Shown piece by piece: positions 8,535-17,303 of a stretch of 64,000 bases of DNA. Source of the stretch: Streptomyces sp. AC555_RSS877 (GTDB lineage Bacteria; Actinomycetota; Actinomycetes; Streptomycetales; Streptomycetaceae). The notes below the pieces were generated by a model, which saw nothing but the letters and a program-made list of their open reading frames with translations, searched no databases and had not been told where the DNA came from. Made by a program: the position numbers and the translations under genes. The stretch lies in contig NZ_JAGMUK010000077.1 in NCBI RefSeq assembly GCF_019049245.1, forward strand, positions 141,447 to 205,446, given 5' to 3'. Positions within the stretch are counted from its first letter, which is position 1. Every line of letters begins with the position of its first letter.

Positions 8535-9877
8535 CGCGCCACGGCCTCCTCGACGCTCCGCGGCGCCGGAACAGACGCCGAGCCCGCCCTCTCGCCGTGC
8601 CCGGCCAGCGCCCACCAGGCCGCCAGCCCGAAGCACACACCGGTCAGCACGGTGGAGGGGCCGCCGATGTCGGCGTACAGGAAGTCGGTCAGCTGCCAGA
8701 CCAGCAGTCCGCAGGCGACGAGCGCGCAGTCCAGGCCGGGCCCCTGTGACGCCCGCGTCCGCGACAGGCGCCGCAGCCCGCCCACCAGCAACGCCAGCCA
8801 GCTCCCGGCGAGTGCCGACAGGCCGATCAGGCCCTGCTCGCTGAGCACCAGCAGATACATGTTGTGCGGCGACAGGAGCGGCTGTCTGCGGTACGCCGAG
8901 CCCGCGCCCTCCGTGTCACTGGCCGCCGACAGCGCCGGCGAGGCGTACCCGTCCCGGTACTCGGGGAAGCCCTTCAGGCCGACGCCGGTGACCGGGTGGT
9001 CGCGCCACATGCCGGTCGCGGCCGCCCACAGGGCGAACCGGTCGACGACGGACTGGTCGGGGGCGTCGGCGACCCGCGTGATGCTGTCGATCCGCTCCTG
9101 CAGCATCGCCGTGCCGACGCCGAGGCCGCCCACCAGGATCACGCCCACGGCGGCCACGGCCGCGGCCGTCTTCAGCGCGCGCCGCAGCCCGGCCAGCACC
9201 AGCTGCGCCGCACAGGTCACGGCCGTGGCGATCCACGCGCCCCGGCTGAAGGACAGCGCGAGCGGCACCAGCAGGACGAGCGCGCAACCGACGGCGACCC
9301 ACCGCTGTCGCGGGGAGGTCCGGCCGAGCGCCAGACCGAGCGCGCACACCAGGCCGACGGCGGCCACCGTCGCCATGCCCATGACGTCCTGCGGCCCGAA
9401 GGTGCCGACGGCGCGGATGTCCTCGCCCTGGTAGGAGGCGCCGGTCCGGGTGACGTACTGGTGCACTCCGACGGCCCCCTGCCACAGGGCGAGCCCCACC
9501 AACGACCAGGTGAGCAGGCGGAAGTCACCCAGGTGGCGGATCAGCAGCAGGACCGCCGCCGGAACGAGCACGAAGACCTGCAGACAGCGGCCCATTCCGG
9601 TGACACCGGCCCAGGGTGAGAGTGCCCCCATGGCGGCGACGGCCAGCCCGACGACCGGCAGACCCAGCACCATGGCGGCCGTACGCGACAAGGGGCGCCG
9701 CCGGTCCCGTACGAGACGGATCGCGCAGTACAGCACCGCCAGCCCGGACATCGCGTCGGCGGGACCTGCGCCGTCCGGGGTGAGCGGCAGTGCCAGCAGG
9801 GCGAGCACGGCCATCACGGGCAGGACCGGTGGCAGGGAGGTGCCCCGGCGCGGGAGCGGCGTCAGCGCGAGGCGCAC
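8531..9877 (-). CDS. O-antigen ligase/Wzy-type polymerase-like membrane protein
   Basis: 448 residues with about ten transmembrane segments and a large loop (about residues 245-330) containing DRFALWAAATGMWRDHPVTGVGLKGF and SPHNMYLLVLSEQGLIG. This is the signature loop of the O-antigen ligase/polymerase family, whose members polymerise or ligate undecaprenyl-linked glycans outside the membrane. Start GTG at 9877, with GGGGAG nine bases upstream and five bases after the previous stop. Ligase and polymerase cannot be separated from sequence; polymerase is favoured because a Wzz-like gene is present. Confidence 0.85.
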   Translation of the reverse strand: MRLALTPLPRRGTSLPPVLPVMAVLALLALPLTPDGAGPADAMSGLAVLYCAIRLVRDRRRPLSRTAAMVLGLPVVGLAVAAMGALSPWAGVTGMGRCLQVFVLVPAAVLLLIRHLGDFRLLTWSLVGLALWQGAVGVHQYVTRTGASYQGEDIRAVGTFGPQDVMGMATVAAVGLVCALGLALGRTSPRQRWVAVGCALVLLVPLALSFSRGAWIATAVTCAAQLVLAGLRRALKTAAAVAAVGVILVGGLGVGTAMLQERIDSITRVADAPDQSVVDRFALWAAATGMWRDHPVTGVGLKGFPEYRDGYASPALSAASDTEGAGSAYRRQPLLSPHNMYLLVLSEQGLIGLSALAGSWLALLVGGLRRLSRTRASQGPGLDCALVACGLLVWQLTDFLYADIGGPSTVLTGVCFGLAAWWALAGHGERAGSASVPAPRSVEEAVAR

Positions 9878-9882
9878 GGTTC

Positions 9883-11310
9883 TCAGCTCCCCGTCGGACG
9901 CACGAGCGTGGCCGCGGTACGCAGCAGGATGCAGACGTCCTGCCACAGCGACCAGTTGTCGATGTAGGCGTTGTCGTACCGGCAGCGGTCCTCGATCGAG
10001 GTGTCGCCACGCAGTCCGTGGACCTGGGCGAGCCCGGTGATGCCGGTGCGCACGCGGTGGCGGTCCGCGTAACCGGGGTAGGTCTGCCGGAACTGCGCGA
10101 CGAAGTAAGGCCGTTCGGGGCGCGGGCCGACCAGGCTCATGTCGCCCCGGAGAACGTTCCACAACTGGAGCAGTTCGTCGAGCGAGGTGCGCCGCAGCAT
10201 GCGGCACAGCCCACGCATCTCGCTCTCGTTCGCCACGCTCCACCGGGTCGCCGCCTCGTGCGCGTCGACCGGGCGGTGCGTGCGGAACTTCAGCAGCGTG
10301 AACGGACGCCCGTCCTTGCCGATGCGCTGCTGCCGGAACACCACGCCCGGCCCGTCGCTGATCCGCAGTGCCACCGCGCACGCCAGCAGCAGGGGGCCGG
10401 CCAGCAGCAACAGGGTTCCGGACACCAGGATGTCCAGCGTCCGCTTGCCCGCGCTGCCGCGGCGCGCGGCGGACATCTCCAGACGCCGGCAGGGGAACCC
10501 GGCCAGCCGCTCCTGTCTCGCGTACGACGGAGCGCCCGCGTCGACCTCCCACACCTCGCAGCCCGCCTCGGCCAGCGTGCGCAGCAGTGGTGCCTGTCGG
10601 GTCCGCACGGACGGGTGGACGGTCAGCACCGCCCGTACCCCGTTCTGGATGACCGCCCGCTCGACTTCCTCCCCGCTCGTCAGCACCGGCAGGCCCTCCG
10701 TGCCGTCCGGGCGGCCCGCCACGATTCCCACGGGCCGCATCCCGCACGACGGATGCCGCAGCACAGCGGCGGCCACGCGCTGCGCGGCCTCAGCCGGGCC
10801 GATGACGAGAGCGGTGCACGGGTGGCGCAAGAGTACGGCGCGCCACCTCGCGTACTCGGCGGCGCGCAGCGCGCAGCCCGCCGCCGCCTGCACGGCGAAG
10901 CCCACCAGCAGGGTGCGGGCGGACAGCGCGTGGTCCGGCCGGTATGCCGCCACCAGTGCCGCGAGCGCGAGCCAGGCCACCGCGGTCCGGCCGCAGACGG
11001 TGGGCAGCTCGGGCAGGACGCCTGGCACCGGGGGGTGTGCGCGGGGCGCCCCCAGCAGCAGTGACGCGGCGAGCAACAGCGTGACGGGGAGCGGGCGCAG
11101 CTGTGTTCCGGGCAGCGTCAGGGCGCCCAGCAGGGCGGCGGCGCCGTCCACGACGAGCAGCGGCACCGGCGAGGTGGGCCGTGGGGGCGGCTTGTGGACG
11201 GGGAACCGGCCGCCCGGGTCGGTGCCCTGCGGCGGCAGGAGCAATACGGGCGAGAATCCGTGTTCCCGGGGCTGTGCGCCGGGGGAGGGGAAGGTGCTTT
11301 CCGCGGTCAC
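9883..11310 (-). CDS. Polyprenyl-phosphate glycosylphosphotransferase (EPS priming enzyme)
   Basis: 475 residues. A Pro-rich N-terminus and several hydrophobic segments (about 50-150) are followed by a Rossmann-like central part, then the bacterial sugar transferase domain (about 290-475): GKRTLDILVSGTLLLLAGP, VFRQQRIGKDGRPFTLLKFRT, RRTSLDELLQLWNVLRGDMSLVGPRPE. The enzyme moves a sugar-1-phosphate from a nucleotide sugar to undecaprenyl phosphate and starts repeat-unit assembly. The GTG start at 11310 overlaps the upstream glycosyltransferase by four bases (GTGA). This gene defines the locus as lipid-linked polymer synthesis. Confidence 0.93.
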   Translation of the reverse strand: MTAESTFPSPGAQPREHGFSPVLLLPPQGTDPGGRFPVHKPPPRPTSPVPLLVVDGAAALLGALTLPGTQLRPLPVTLLLAASLLLGAPRAHPPVPGVLPELPTVCGRTAVAWLALAALVAAYRPDHALSARTLLVGFAVQAAAGCALRAAEYARWRAVLLRHPCTALVIGPAEAAQRVAAAVLRHPSCGMRPVGIVAGRPDGTEGLPVLTSGEEVERAVIQNGVRAVLTVHPSVRTRQAPLLRTLAEAGCEVWEVDAGAPSYARQERLAGFPCRRLEMSAARRGSAGKRTLDILVSGTLLLLAGPLLLACAVALRISDGPGVVFRQQRIGKDGRPFTLLKFRTHRPVDAHEAATRWSVANESEMRGLCRMLRRTSLDELLQLWNVLRGDMSLVGPRPERPYFVAQFRQTYPGYADRHRVRTGITGLAQVHGLRGDTSIEDRCRYDNAYIDNWSLWQDVCILLRTAATLVRPTGS

Positions 11311-12488
11311 GAGTGGATGGACTCCCTGTGCTCGATGGGCGCGGCGCGCCCTGCGGGCCATGCGCCGATCAGGTCGCGATAGACCTCCGCGACTGCCTCG
11401 GCGGTGTGCCGCACGTCATGTGTGGACAGCACGTGTCGGCGCCCCCGGTGGCCGAGGGACTCGCGCAGCGGCGGGTCGAGCAGCAGTTCTGCCACAGCCC
11501 CGGCCAGCACCACCGGGTTCTCGGGCGGGACCAGGCACCGCGCGGTGACGGAGAACGGCAGGCTTTCGCGGGCACCGTCGACGTCCGTGACCACCACCGG
11601 CCGCCCGCAGGCCATCGCCTCCAGCGGGGCCAGCGCCATACCCTCCCAGCGGGACGGCAGAACGACCAGATCCGCGGCCTGGTACCAGGGGGAGGTCTCG
11701 GCGACGGCTCCCACGAACAGCACGGACTTCGGCGCCCGCGCCCGCAGCCGGTCGCGGTCCGGCCCATCTCCGACCAGCACGAGACGCGCGCCGGGCACCC
11801 TGTGGGCGACGGCCCTCCACGCCGTCAGGAGGACGTCCTGCCCCTTCTGGCGGCACAGCCGCCCCACGCAGACGACGAGCGGTGCGGCGGGATCGACCCC
11901 GCGCAACGGCTCCAGGCCGGTTCGTACGGTGCCGGCCGGGGCGGGATGGAAGCGCTGGGTGTCCACACCGTTGGGGATGACACTCCACCGTCCGTCGATC
12001 CCGGCGCGCACCCCGGTGGCGCGCTCCGCCTCGCTCACGCACACCACCCGCGAGGCCCAACGCGCCCCCCACCGCTCCCACGTCAACGCGAGTGCCGAGG
12101 CGACCCCGCCGACCGCCTCGAAGGACCAGGCGTGTGGCTGGAACACGGTGGGGATCCGCCCCCGCACGGCGAGCCGCCCGGCGAGCCCGGCCTTCGCGCT
12201 GTGGGCGTGCACGACATCGGGGCGCACCTCGTCGATCACACGGGCGAGGTGCCGCACCTCCCGGACGAGCGACGGACCCGGCGACCGCGTGGCGTGCCAG
12301 TGCCGTACGTCGGCCCCGAGCGACCTGAGTCCAACGCTGAGGGTGCCGTCGGGGCAGGCCGTCGTCACCGCCAGGCCGCCCGCGAGCTGCGCCCGTGCCA
12401 GATTCGTCACGACGCGGGCGACGCCGCCTTCCACGGGCTGGGCAAGGTGGAGGACCCGCGGCCGGGAGAGGGTCGGTGACCGATGCAT
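11307..12488 (-). CDS. Glycosyltransferase family 4 protein
   Basis: 393 residues. The GT-B fold motifs are RVLHLAQPVEGGVARVVTNL at the N-terminus, VIPNGVDTQRFHP, CVGRLCRQKGQDVLL and PSRWEGMALAPLEAMACGRPVV (E-x7-E). It is predicted to add a second sugar to the lipid-linked precursor. ATG at 12488 with GAGGA eight bases upstream. It is the first of eight genes joined by short overlaps, so its promoter or that of the secreted protein 49 bases upstream should drive the EPS operon. Confidence 0.9.
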   Translation of the reverse strand: MHRSPTLSRPRVLHLAQPVEGGVARVVTNLARAQLAGGLAVTTACPDGTLSVGLRSLGADVRHWHATRSPGPSLVREVRHLARVIDEVRPDVVHAHSAKAGLAGRLAVRGRIPTVFQPHAWSFEAVGGVASALALTWERWGARWASRVVCVSEAERATGVRAGIDGRWSVIPNGVDTQRFHPAPAGTVRTGLEPLRGVDPAAPLVVCVGRLCRQKGQDVLLTAWRAVAHRVPGARLVLVGDGPDRDRLRARAPKSVLFVGAVAETSPWYQAADLVVLPSRWEGMALAPLEAMACGRPVVVTDVDGARESLPFSVTARCLVPPENPVVLAGAVAELLLDPPLRESLGHRGRRHVLSTHDVRHTAEAVAEVYRDLIGAWPAGRAAPIEHRESIHS

Positions 12489-12537
12489 GCGCGATGTCCT
12501 CGCTCGGGGTGGTGCTCGGGACGGCGGGGAACGCGTC

Positions 12538-13686
12538 TCACCGCTGGGCGTCGACGGCGATGAAGAGCGCGCCGGTCCACACCACGTCCCGCTGCGACTT
12601 CAGCCGGAAGGCCAGCTGGTTGCCGCCCTTGCGCAGACCGCGGCCGAGATCGAGGACATCGGAGTCGTAGCCGAGGGTGTTGGCGTACGCCGGGACACGC
12701 TTGGGCGCGGCCGTCCCGGGCTGGCTGATCGTGGAGTTCAGGACGTCGGCGACGGGGTTGGAGGAGTTGGTGAGGGGGGTGACCGTGGTGTGAGGGCGCT
12801 GACCGTGCGTACCAGCCCGGGTGGTCCGGAGGGTGAGCGTGTCGCCGGTGACGCCGCGGTCTCCGTCGTACGTGACCAGACCGGCGCGGCCGCCCGCGCC
12901 GGCGGGGAAGCGCAGCCGCGACAGCCGGATCTCCTGTCCCGCGCCGTGCTTCAGCGCGTCGAAGCCGTCCCAGAGGGCGAGGTGCCGCAGGGGCGCCGCC
13001 GGGTTCCGGTACGCCACCACCAGCGTCCAGCCGCCCCACGCGCCGGCCGCCGACCTGCCTCCCGCCACGTTGACCTGCGCCACGGTGTACAGACCAGGCC
13101 TGCTGTCCCGCACCAGCTTCGTCACGTTCGCCGAGGCCTGGAAGGCGTCCGCGCCGTTCGCCACCCGGTGGCCGACGACCGTGTCCGCGAGAACCTCCTT
13201 GTACTCCCCGCCGGGTTCGGCGATCAGCACCCGCCCATTGTCCTTCGGCGGCTTCTGCTCGCCGACGCGCAGATTGCCGCCCCAGTACAGCCGTGCGTAA
13301 CTGACCCGGGAGCCCTTGGGCAGCCGGACCTCCGCCTGGGAGGAGTTGTACGTGTTCGGGTCGCGGTCGATGTCGATGTAGTCCGTGTCGAAGTGGCCGT
13401 TCACACCGGCCTCGCCCGCGCGGGCGGCCGGGCAGCCGTGCTCCGTCGACTGCGGAGGTCTTGGGACCGCCCCTGCCGTACGGCAGCTGATGGAGGTGTT
13501 GGCCGCGCGCACGATGCCGCCGTGCTGCAGTGCGCGGTACCGCTCGGCGAACGCGACGCGGCTCGCCTCCGGTGAGGGCGGGGCGGTGGCCGCGGTCGCA
13601 GGGGCGCCGACGGATGCCCAACTCCCGACGAGGACGAGAGCGCCTGCCGTCACGCGGTGCATTAGTGGGACAAGAGGATTGCGCAT
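12538..13686 (-). CDS. Secreted DUF3344-like protein
   Basis: 382 residues. Signal peptide at residues 1-33 (HRVTAGALVLVGSWASVGAPATAA). The mature part is a beta-rich domain with VRLPKGSRVSYARLYWGG, GGWTLVVAYRNP and GYDSDVLDLGRGLRKGGNQLAFRLKS, which I associate with actinobacterial secreted DUF3344 proteins; no catalytic motif is apparent. Two conserved Cys (SISCRT and HGCPA) may form a disulfide. It lies 49 bases upstream of the EPS operon on the same strand and may be its first gene. The ATG at 13686 has AAAGGG about 11 bases upstream. Function unknown. Confidence 0.72.
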   Translation of the reverse strand: MRNPLVPLMHRVTAGALVLVGSWASVGAPATAATAPPSPEASRVAFAERYRALQHGGIVRAANTSISCRTAGAVPRPPQSTEHGCPAARAGEAGVNGHFDTDYIDIDRDPNTYNSSQAEVRLPKGSRVSYARLYWGGNLRVGEQKPPKDNGRVLIAEPGGEYKEVLADTVVGHRVANGADAFQASANVTKLVRDSRPGLYTVAQVNVAGGRSAAGAWGGWTLVVAYRNPAAPLRHLALWDGFDALKHGAGQEIRLSRLRFPAGAGGRAGLVTYDGDRGVTGDTLTLRTTRAGTHGQRPHTTVTPLTNSSNPVADVLNSTISQPGTAAPKRVPAYANTLGYDSDVLDLGRGLRKGGNQLAFRLKSQRDVVWTGALFIAVDAQR

Positions 13687-13991
13687 GACCGGCGTTTCCC
13701 TTTCGGAAAAGGTTGCGGTGTCAGGGGGGCGCACGAAGGCGAAGTGGGTGCCATGAGGGCGCGTGGAGAGGTGCGTAACTCTAGCCGCTCAGGGATATGG
13801 GCCGACGAAACCTGACAAGCGTGTCGGAATGGTGAAGGAGAGGTGGATCTCGGTGGGAAGTCCGGCCCTTTGAAAATCTCGTTGAGGAGTCGGCAACCCT
13901 GCGTGCGGAGTTACCGGACCGGCCGGTGGTGGGTGGACACCGGCGTCAGAACTTTCCCCCGGCCGAGTACGCGGCCGAAGAAAGGAAAGCG
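13687..13991. other. Divergent intergenic region (305 bp)
   Basis: This lies between the divergent secreted-protein genes and should hold both promoters. I can see short dyads (GACAAGCGTGTC near 13813; overlapping CCGG palindromes near 13917-13930) but no convincing -35/-10 pair or credible gene. Confidence 0.4.
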
Positions 13992-14266
13992 ATGGAGTCT
14001 CTGCAGTCTGTCACCGTCGTCGCGGATCCCCGGTCATTGCCGGTGCTGCCGCGCCAGCGTTCGCCCAGAACGCCGCTGACGTGACAGGCACCACCGTCGA
14101 CACCGTGGCGAGCGCCCTCACCAGGGGCCCTGCCCAGGTGGGGGCGGTGCGGAAGTTGGACGGGCTCGACATCAAGAAGAAGGACTCGCCGCTGAACACG
14201 GTGCGGGGCGCGGCCAAGGGACTGGCCGGCGGCAAGTCGCTGGGCGGTCTTCCTCTGCACAGCTGA
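13992..14266 (+). pseudogene. Small secreted protein gene with a -1 frameshift after the signal peptide start
   Basis: An ATG at 13992 has AGGAAA seven bases upstream and begins MESLQSVTVVA, but this frame stops at 14084 after 30 codons. From about 14030 the next frame reads VIAGAAAPAFAQNAADVTGTTVDTV and runs to a stop at 14266. Together they make a classic signal peptide with an AFA cleavage site and a mature chain of about 65 residues, ending LAGGKSLGGLPLHS. One missing G in the GCGGATCC stretch (14022-14029) explains the break: with GGG the frame reads VVAGSPVIAGAAAPAFA without interruption. The gene is therefore a frameshifted small secreted Streptomyces protein, a sequencing error, or less likely two coupled ORFs (GTG at 14081 overlaps the stop). 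Confidence 0.65.
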
Positions 14267-14551
14267 GGTTTTCCCGGGCGGGATGGCTGCCCTTTACCGG
14301 CGTTGCAGGGTGTCGCTCCGAACAGGCCGGTTCCGCGCCCGGTGGAGTCGGCCTTTGGTGTTGTCCTGGACGTGAAAAGCGGGTGTGCATGCCCTTCCCT
14401 GATTTTGCCTGGTACGGTGCCGCAATTCCCTCTGGTAAATCAAGGGACGGCGAAAAATGAATCCCTCATCCGTGTGGTCATGTGTGTACGATTAGGCCGC
14501 TTGGGTGAGGCAAGGTACGGACGCGTTCCGGCGCGTCGGTACAGTGCCGCG

Positions 14552-15013
14552 GTGACCTCAATCACCAACCAAACGTGTTCTCCGGCCCGCAGGCGGGTAC
14601 TGCTGGGACTGCTGGCGTCAGGGGCAGGGGTGGCGCTCTCACCGGTCCTGACGGCGTCGGGGTCGGTCGTGCCGGCGGAGGGGTTCGAGGAGACATATCG
14701 CCGCCGTCGTGTGGTCGGCGTCAGACACCGCGTCGGCGGGTCCGAAGACGACGGCTCCGGCGGGTGGCAGGTCACCGTGGACGGACGGCCGCTGCACCTG
14801 ATGCGTCGGGCGGACGGCAGCTGGATGACCATGGTCGACCACTACCAGTCCTATCCGACACCGCTCGCCGCCGCGCGCGCGGCCGTCGATGAACTGGGTC
14901 CCACCGAAGGGCTCGGCACGCCGGGCGACAGTGGCGGCCGCACGACCGGCAGCGGTGCGGCGGGCGGCCGCACAGGAGTCGAGGGGGATCATCGCAGTGG
15001 TGTACACGCGTAA
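14552..15013 (+). CDS. melC1: Tyrosinase cofactor/copper chaperone MelC1 with Tat signal
   Basis: About 153 residues. MelC1 inserts copper into the tyrosinase MelC2 and carries it out through the Tat pathway. An N-terminal ARRRVLLGLLASGAGVALSPVL is a twin-arginine signal. The core WQVTVDGRPLHLMRRADGSW, MTMVDHYQSYPTPLAAARAAVDEL contains the conserved His and HYxxxPTP motif of MelC1. The tail after VDELGPTEG is a Gly/Thr/Arg-rich stretch longer than usual. The GTG at 14552 gives a normal signal n-region but has no good ribosome site; an in-frame ATG at 14480 is the alternative. It overlaps melC2 by 17 bases. Confidence 0.85.
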   Translation: MTSITNQTCSPARRRVLLGLLASGAGVALSPVLTASGSVVPAEGFEETYRRRRVVGVRHRVGGSEDDGSGGWQVTVDGRPLHLMRRADGSWMTMVDHYQSYPTPLAAARAAVDELGPTEGLGTPGDSGGRTTGSGAAGGRTGVEGDHRSGVHA

Positions 15014-15863
15014 GGACGTCAGTACGCTCACCCGTTCCGAGCGGCGCCGGCTCATCAACGCATTGCTCGAGGTCAAACGCCGCGGCGAGTACGACGAGTT
15101 CGTACGCACGCACATCGAGTACTACAAGCCCGACGGGGAACGAGGCCTGCGCACCGCGCACATGGCGCCCTCCTTCCTGCCCTGGCACCGCAGGTTCCTG
15201 CTGGACCTGGAGCGGGCACTGCGCCGCGTGGACGATGCGGTGACCATCCCGTACTGGGACTGGACGCGTGATCGCACTCCGAAGGCCGCACCGTGGACCG
15301 ATGACCTGCTCGGCGGCACCGGGCGGAGGTCCGACCGCCAGGTCATGACCGGCCCCTTCGCTCACCGCAACGGCAAGTGGACCATCAGGGTGGGATTCAC
15401 CGACACCCCGTTCCTCCAGCGTGACCTGGGCCGCTCCCAGAATCCCATCGCACTGCCGACGGCCAGGGACGTGGCGGGGGCCCTCGCCGATCCCGTCTAC
15501 GACACGGCGCCGTGGAACTCCACGTCCGCCAAGGGGTTTCGCAACAAACTGGAGGGGTGGGGACCGGGGAGGGGCGCCGCCTCGTGGCGCAACCACAACC
15601 GGGTTCACCGCTGGGTCGGCGGCCAGATGGTGGGTGGCGCCTCCGCCAACGACCCCGTCTTCTGGATGCACCACGCCTTCGTCGACCTCCTGTGGTCCCG
15701 CTGGCAGCAGCGGCACCCGAACGCCCGCTACCTCCCCGCGAGACCGCTCGCCGCGGGCGACGCCCAGCACGGCCGGGTCGTCGCACGGCGGGAGAAGTTG
15801 CCGCCGTGGGACGTGACACCGGAGAAACTGCAGGACCACAGCGGGATCTACCGGTACGCGTAG
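14997..15863 (+). CDS. melC2: Tyrosinase (type-3 copper monophenol oxidase)
   Basis: 288 residues. Oxidises monophenols and o-diphenols to quinones for melanin formation. CuA histidines: THIEYY, TAHMAPSFLPWHRRF. CuB histidines: RNHNRVHRWVGG and FWMHHAFVDLLWSRW. All six positions match MelC2. It has no signal peptide of its own and relies on MelC1 for export. A GTG at 14997 (or the next codon, 15000) follows GAGGGGG by about eight bases. It is somewhat longer than the 273-residue MelC2 of S. antibioticus, with an extra stretch near residues 100-125, so it may be a second-type tyrosinase (MelD-like). Confidence 0.93.
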   Translation: MVYTRKDVSTLTRSERRRLINALLEVKRRGEYDEFVRTHIEYYKPDGERGLRTAHMAPSFLPWHRRFLLDLERALRRVDDAVTIPYWDWTRDRTPKAAPWTDDLLGGTGRRSDRQVMTGPFAHRNGKWTIRVGFTDTPFLQRDLGRSQNPIALPTARDVAGALADPVYDTAPWNSTSAKGFRNKLEGWGPGRGAASWRNHNRVHRWVGGQMVGGASANDPVFWMHHAFVDLLWSRWQQRHPNARYLPARPLAAGDAQHGRVVARREKLPPWDVTPEKLQDHSGIYRYA

Positions 15864-15892
15864 CGACCGCCGTGTGACCGGCCGGTCGGCCG

Positions 15893-16852
15893 TCAGGGCA
15901 GCCGTCGTACCGGGTGGCCCGACAGGTAGGCCCGGATGTTCTCCACGGCCTGGCCGTAGTACGTCGTGTAGTTGTCCCGGGAGACGTAGCCGAGATGGGG
16001 AGTGGCCAGCAGGCGAGGGGCGGTGCGCAGGGGGTGGTCGGCCGGGAGGGGCTCGGTGTCGAAGACATCGACTGCGGCGCCCGCGATGCGGCCCTCGTGC
16101 AGCGCGGACAGCAGGGCGTCCTGGTCGACGATGGCCGCGCGGGAGGTGTTGACCAGGTACGCGGTCGGTCTCATCAGGGCGAGTTCGGCGGGGCCCAGAA
16201 GGCCGCGGGTGCGGTCACCGAGGGCCAGGTGGACGGAGACGAAATCGCTGGACTCCAGCAGCGCCTCCTTTGAGGGGGCGAGGCCGACGCCCACCTCGTC
16301 GGCGCGCTCCCGGGTGAGGTTCTGGCTCCAGGCGCTGACGTGCATGCCGAAGGCGAGCCCCACCTGCGCCACCCGGCTGCCGATCTTGCCCAGCCCGAGC
16401 AGTCCGAGGCGGCGGCCGTGCAGGTCGGCGCCGACCGTCTGCTGCCAGGGGCCGCCGGAGCGCAGGGCGTTGCTCTCCTCGACGATCTGGCGGGCGAGGC
16501 CGAGCAGCAGGGCCCAGGTCAGTTCGACGGGCGGGGTGGAGGAGCTGGCCGTGCCGCAGACGGTGACGCCGTTCGCCTCGGCGGCGACGTAGTCGATGAC
16601 GGTGTTGCGCATTCCGGAGGCGACGAGCAGCCGCAACCTGGGCAGTCGGGCGAACAGTGAGGCCGGGAAGGGCACCCGTTCTCGCAGGGTGACCACGATG
16701 TCGACGTCCGCGAGGGCCGCGGCGAGGGCGTCCTCGTCGGCGAGGTGCTCGCGCAGTGCCACCACCTCCACCTCCCCCTCGATCACCGACCAGTCGGCGA
16801 ACCGGGTAGCCATCTCCTGGAAGTCGTCCAGCACCGCACAGCGAAGTCGCAC
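15893..16852 (-). CDS. D-isomer-specific 2-hydroxyacid dehydrogenase family protein
   Basis: 319 residues. NAD-dependent interconversion of 2-oxo and D-2-hydroxy acids. The nucleotide-binding motif GLGKIGSRVAQVGLAFGM lies near residue 150. Catalytic Arg in LVNTSRAAIVD, Glu in the AAVDVFDTEPL segment and His in LLATPHLGYVS are in place. Start GTG at 16852, with GGGAG seven bases upstream; the frame runs further upstream without a ribosome site. It faces the tyrosinase gene tail to tail with a 29-bp gap containing a small GACCGGCCGGTC palindrome. Substrate unknown. Confidence 0.9.
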   Translation of the reverse strand: MRLRCAVLDDFQEMATRFADWSVIEGEVEVVALREHLADEDALAAALADVDIVVTLRERVPFPASLFARLPRLRLLVASGMRNTVIDYVAAEANGVTVCGTASSSTPPVELTWALLLGLARQIVEESNALRSGGPWQQTVGADLHGRRLGLLGLGKIGSRVAQVGLAFGMHVSAWSQNLTRERADEVGVGLAPSKEALLESSDFVSVHLALGDRTRGLLGPAELALMRPTAYLVNTSRAAIVDQDALLSALHEGRIAGAAVDVFDTEPLPADHPLRTAPRLLATPHLGYVSRDNYTTYYGQAVENIRAYLSGHPVRRLP

Positions 16853-17303
16853 GTCGTCTCTCCCGTCTCGTCGGTGACGCGACGGTACACGGGCGGTTGC
16901 GGCGGCCCGGCGGTTCCGCGGTTCCGCGGTTCCGGAGATTGCCGACACCCGCGTCACGCAGGAAAGCCCGGAACGTCGGCAGCTCGGTGTCACAGCTGCC
17001 CTGAGAGGTCGGTGTCAGAGCGGTCGGTAGTTCCAGGAACTCCGCCGCGTCCCGAGCAGGGGAGGGGTAGAGCCGTCCGCTGTGGTAACCCGCGTCCCAT
17101 AGCGTCTCTCCCCCAGTTCGCAGGGGTGACTCAGGCTGCGATTCCCACCTTCGAGGGGAACTCCGGTCGTGCTGCCTTGAGGTCCGCCGACCGTGTAGCC
17201 CAAGCCACACCACCACTCACCCCGGCTCCCGTCCCGTCCGCCAGTCGACCCACACACCGTGGGGCGGGCGTGGTTCATGGCGTGCTGTAACTGATCCGGA
17301 CCG
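16853..17303. other. 451-bp intergenic region with a structured element (17104-17160)
   Basis: No gene with a start and ribosome site is convincing here. On the minus strand two hairpins follow each other: 17160-17142 (TTCC/GGAA with an inner CCT-TCG-AGG stem) and 17130-17104 (CCCC/GGGG core with flanking GAC/GTC). The region has weaker codon bias than its surroundings. It may be the decayed end of a mobile element or a structured RNA; see findings. Confidence 0.35.

Noticed and set aside
14081..14266. Independent 61-residue gene starting GTG at 14081
   Set aside because: The upstream sequence in this frame encodes a signal-peptide core and AFA cleavage site, so a single frameshifted gene explains both frames better.
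15876..15887. GACCGGCCGGTC dyad between tyrosinase and dehydrogenase genes as terminator
   Set aside because: Arms are only 6 bp and there is no loop, so a stable hairpin is doubtful.
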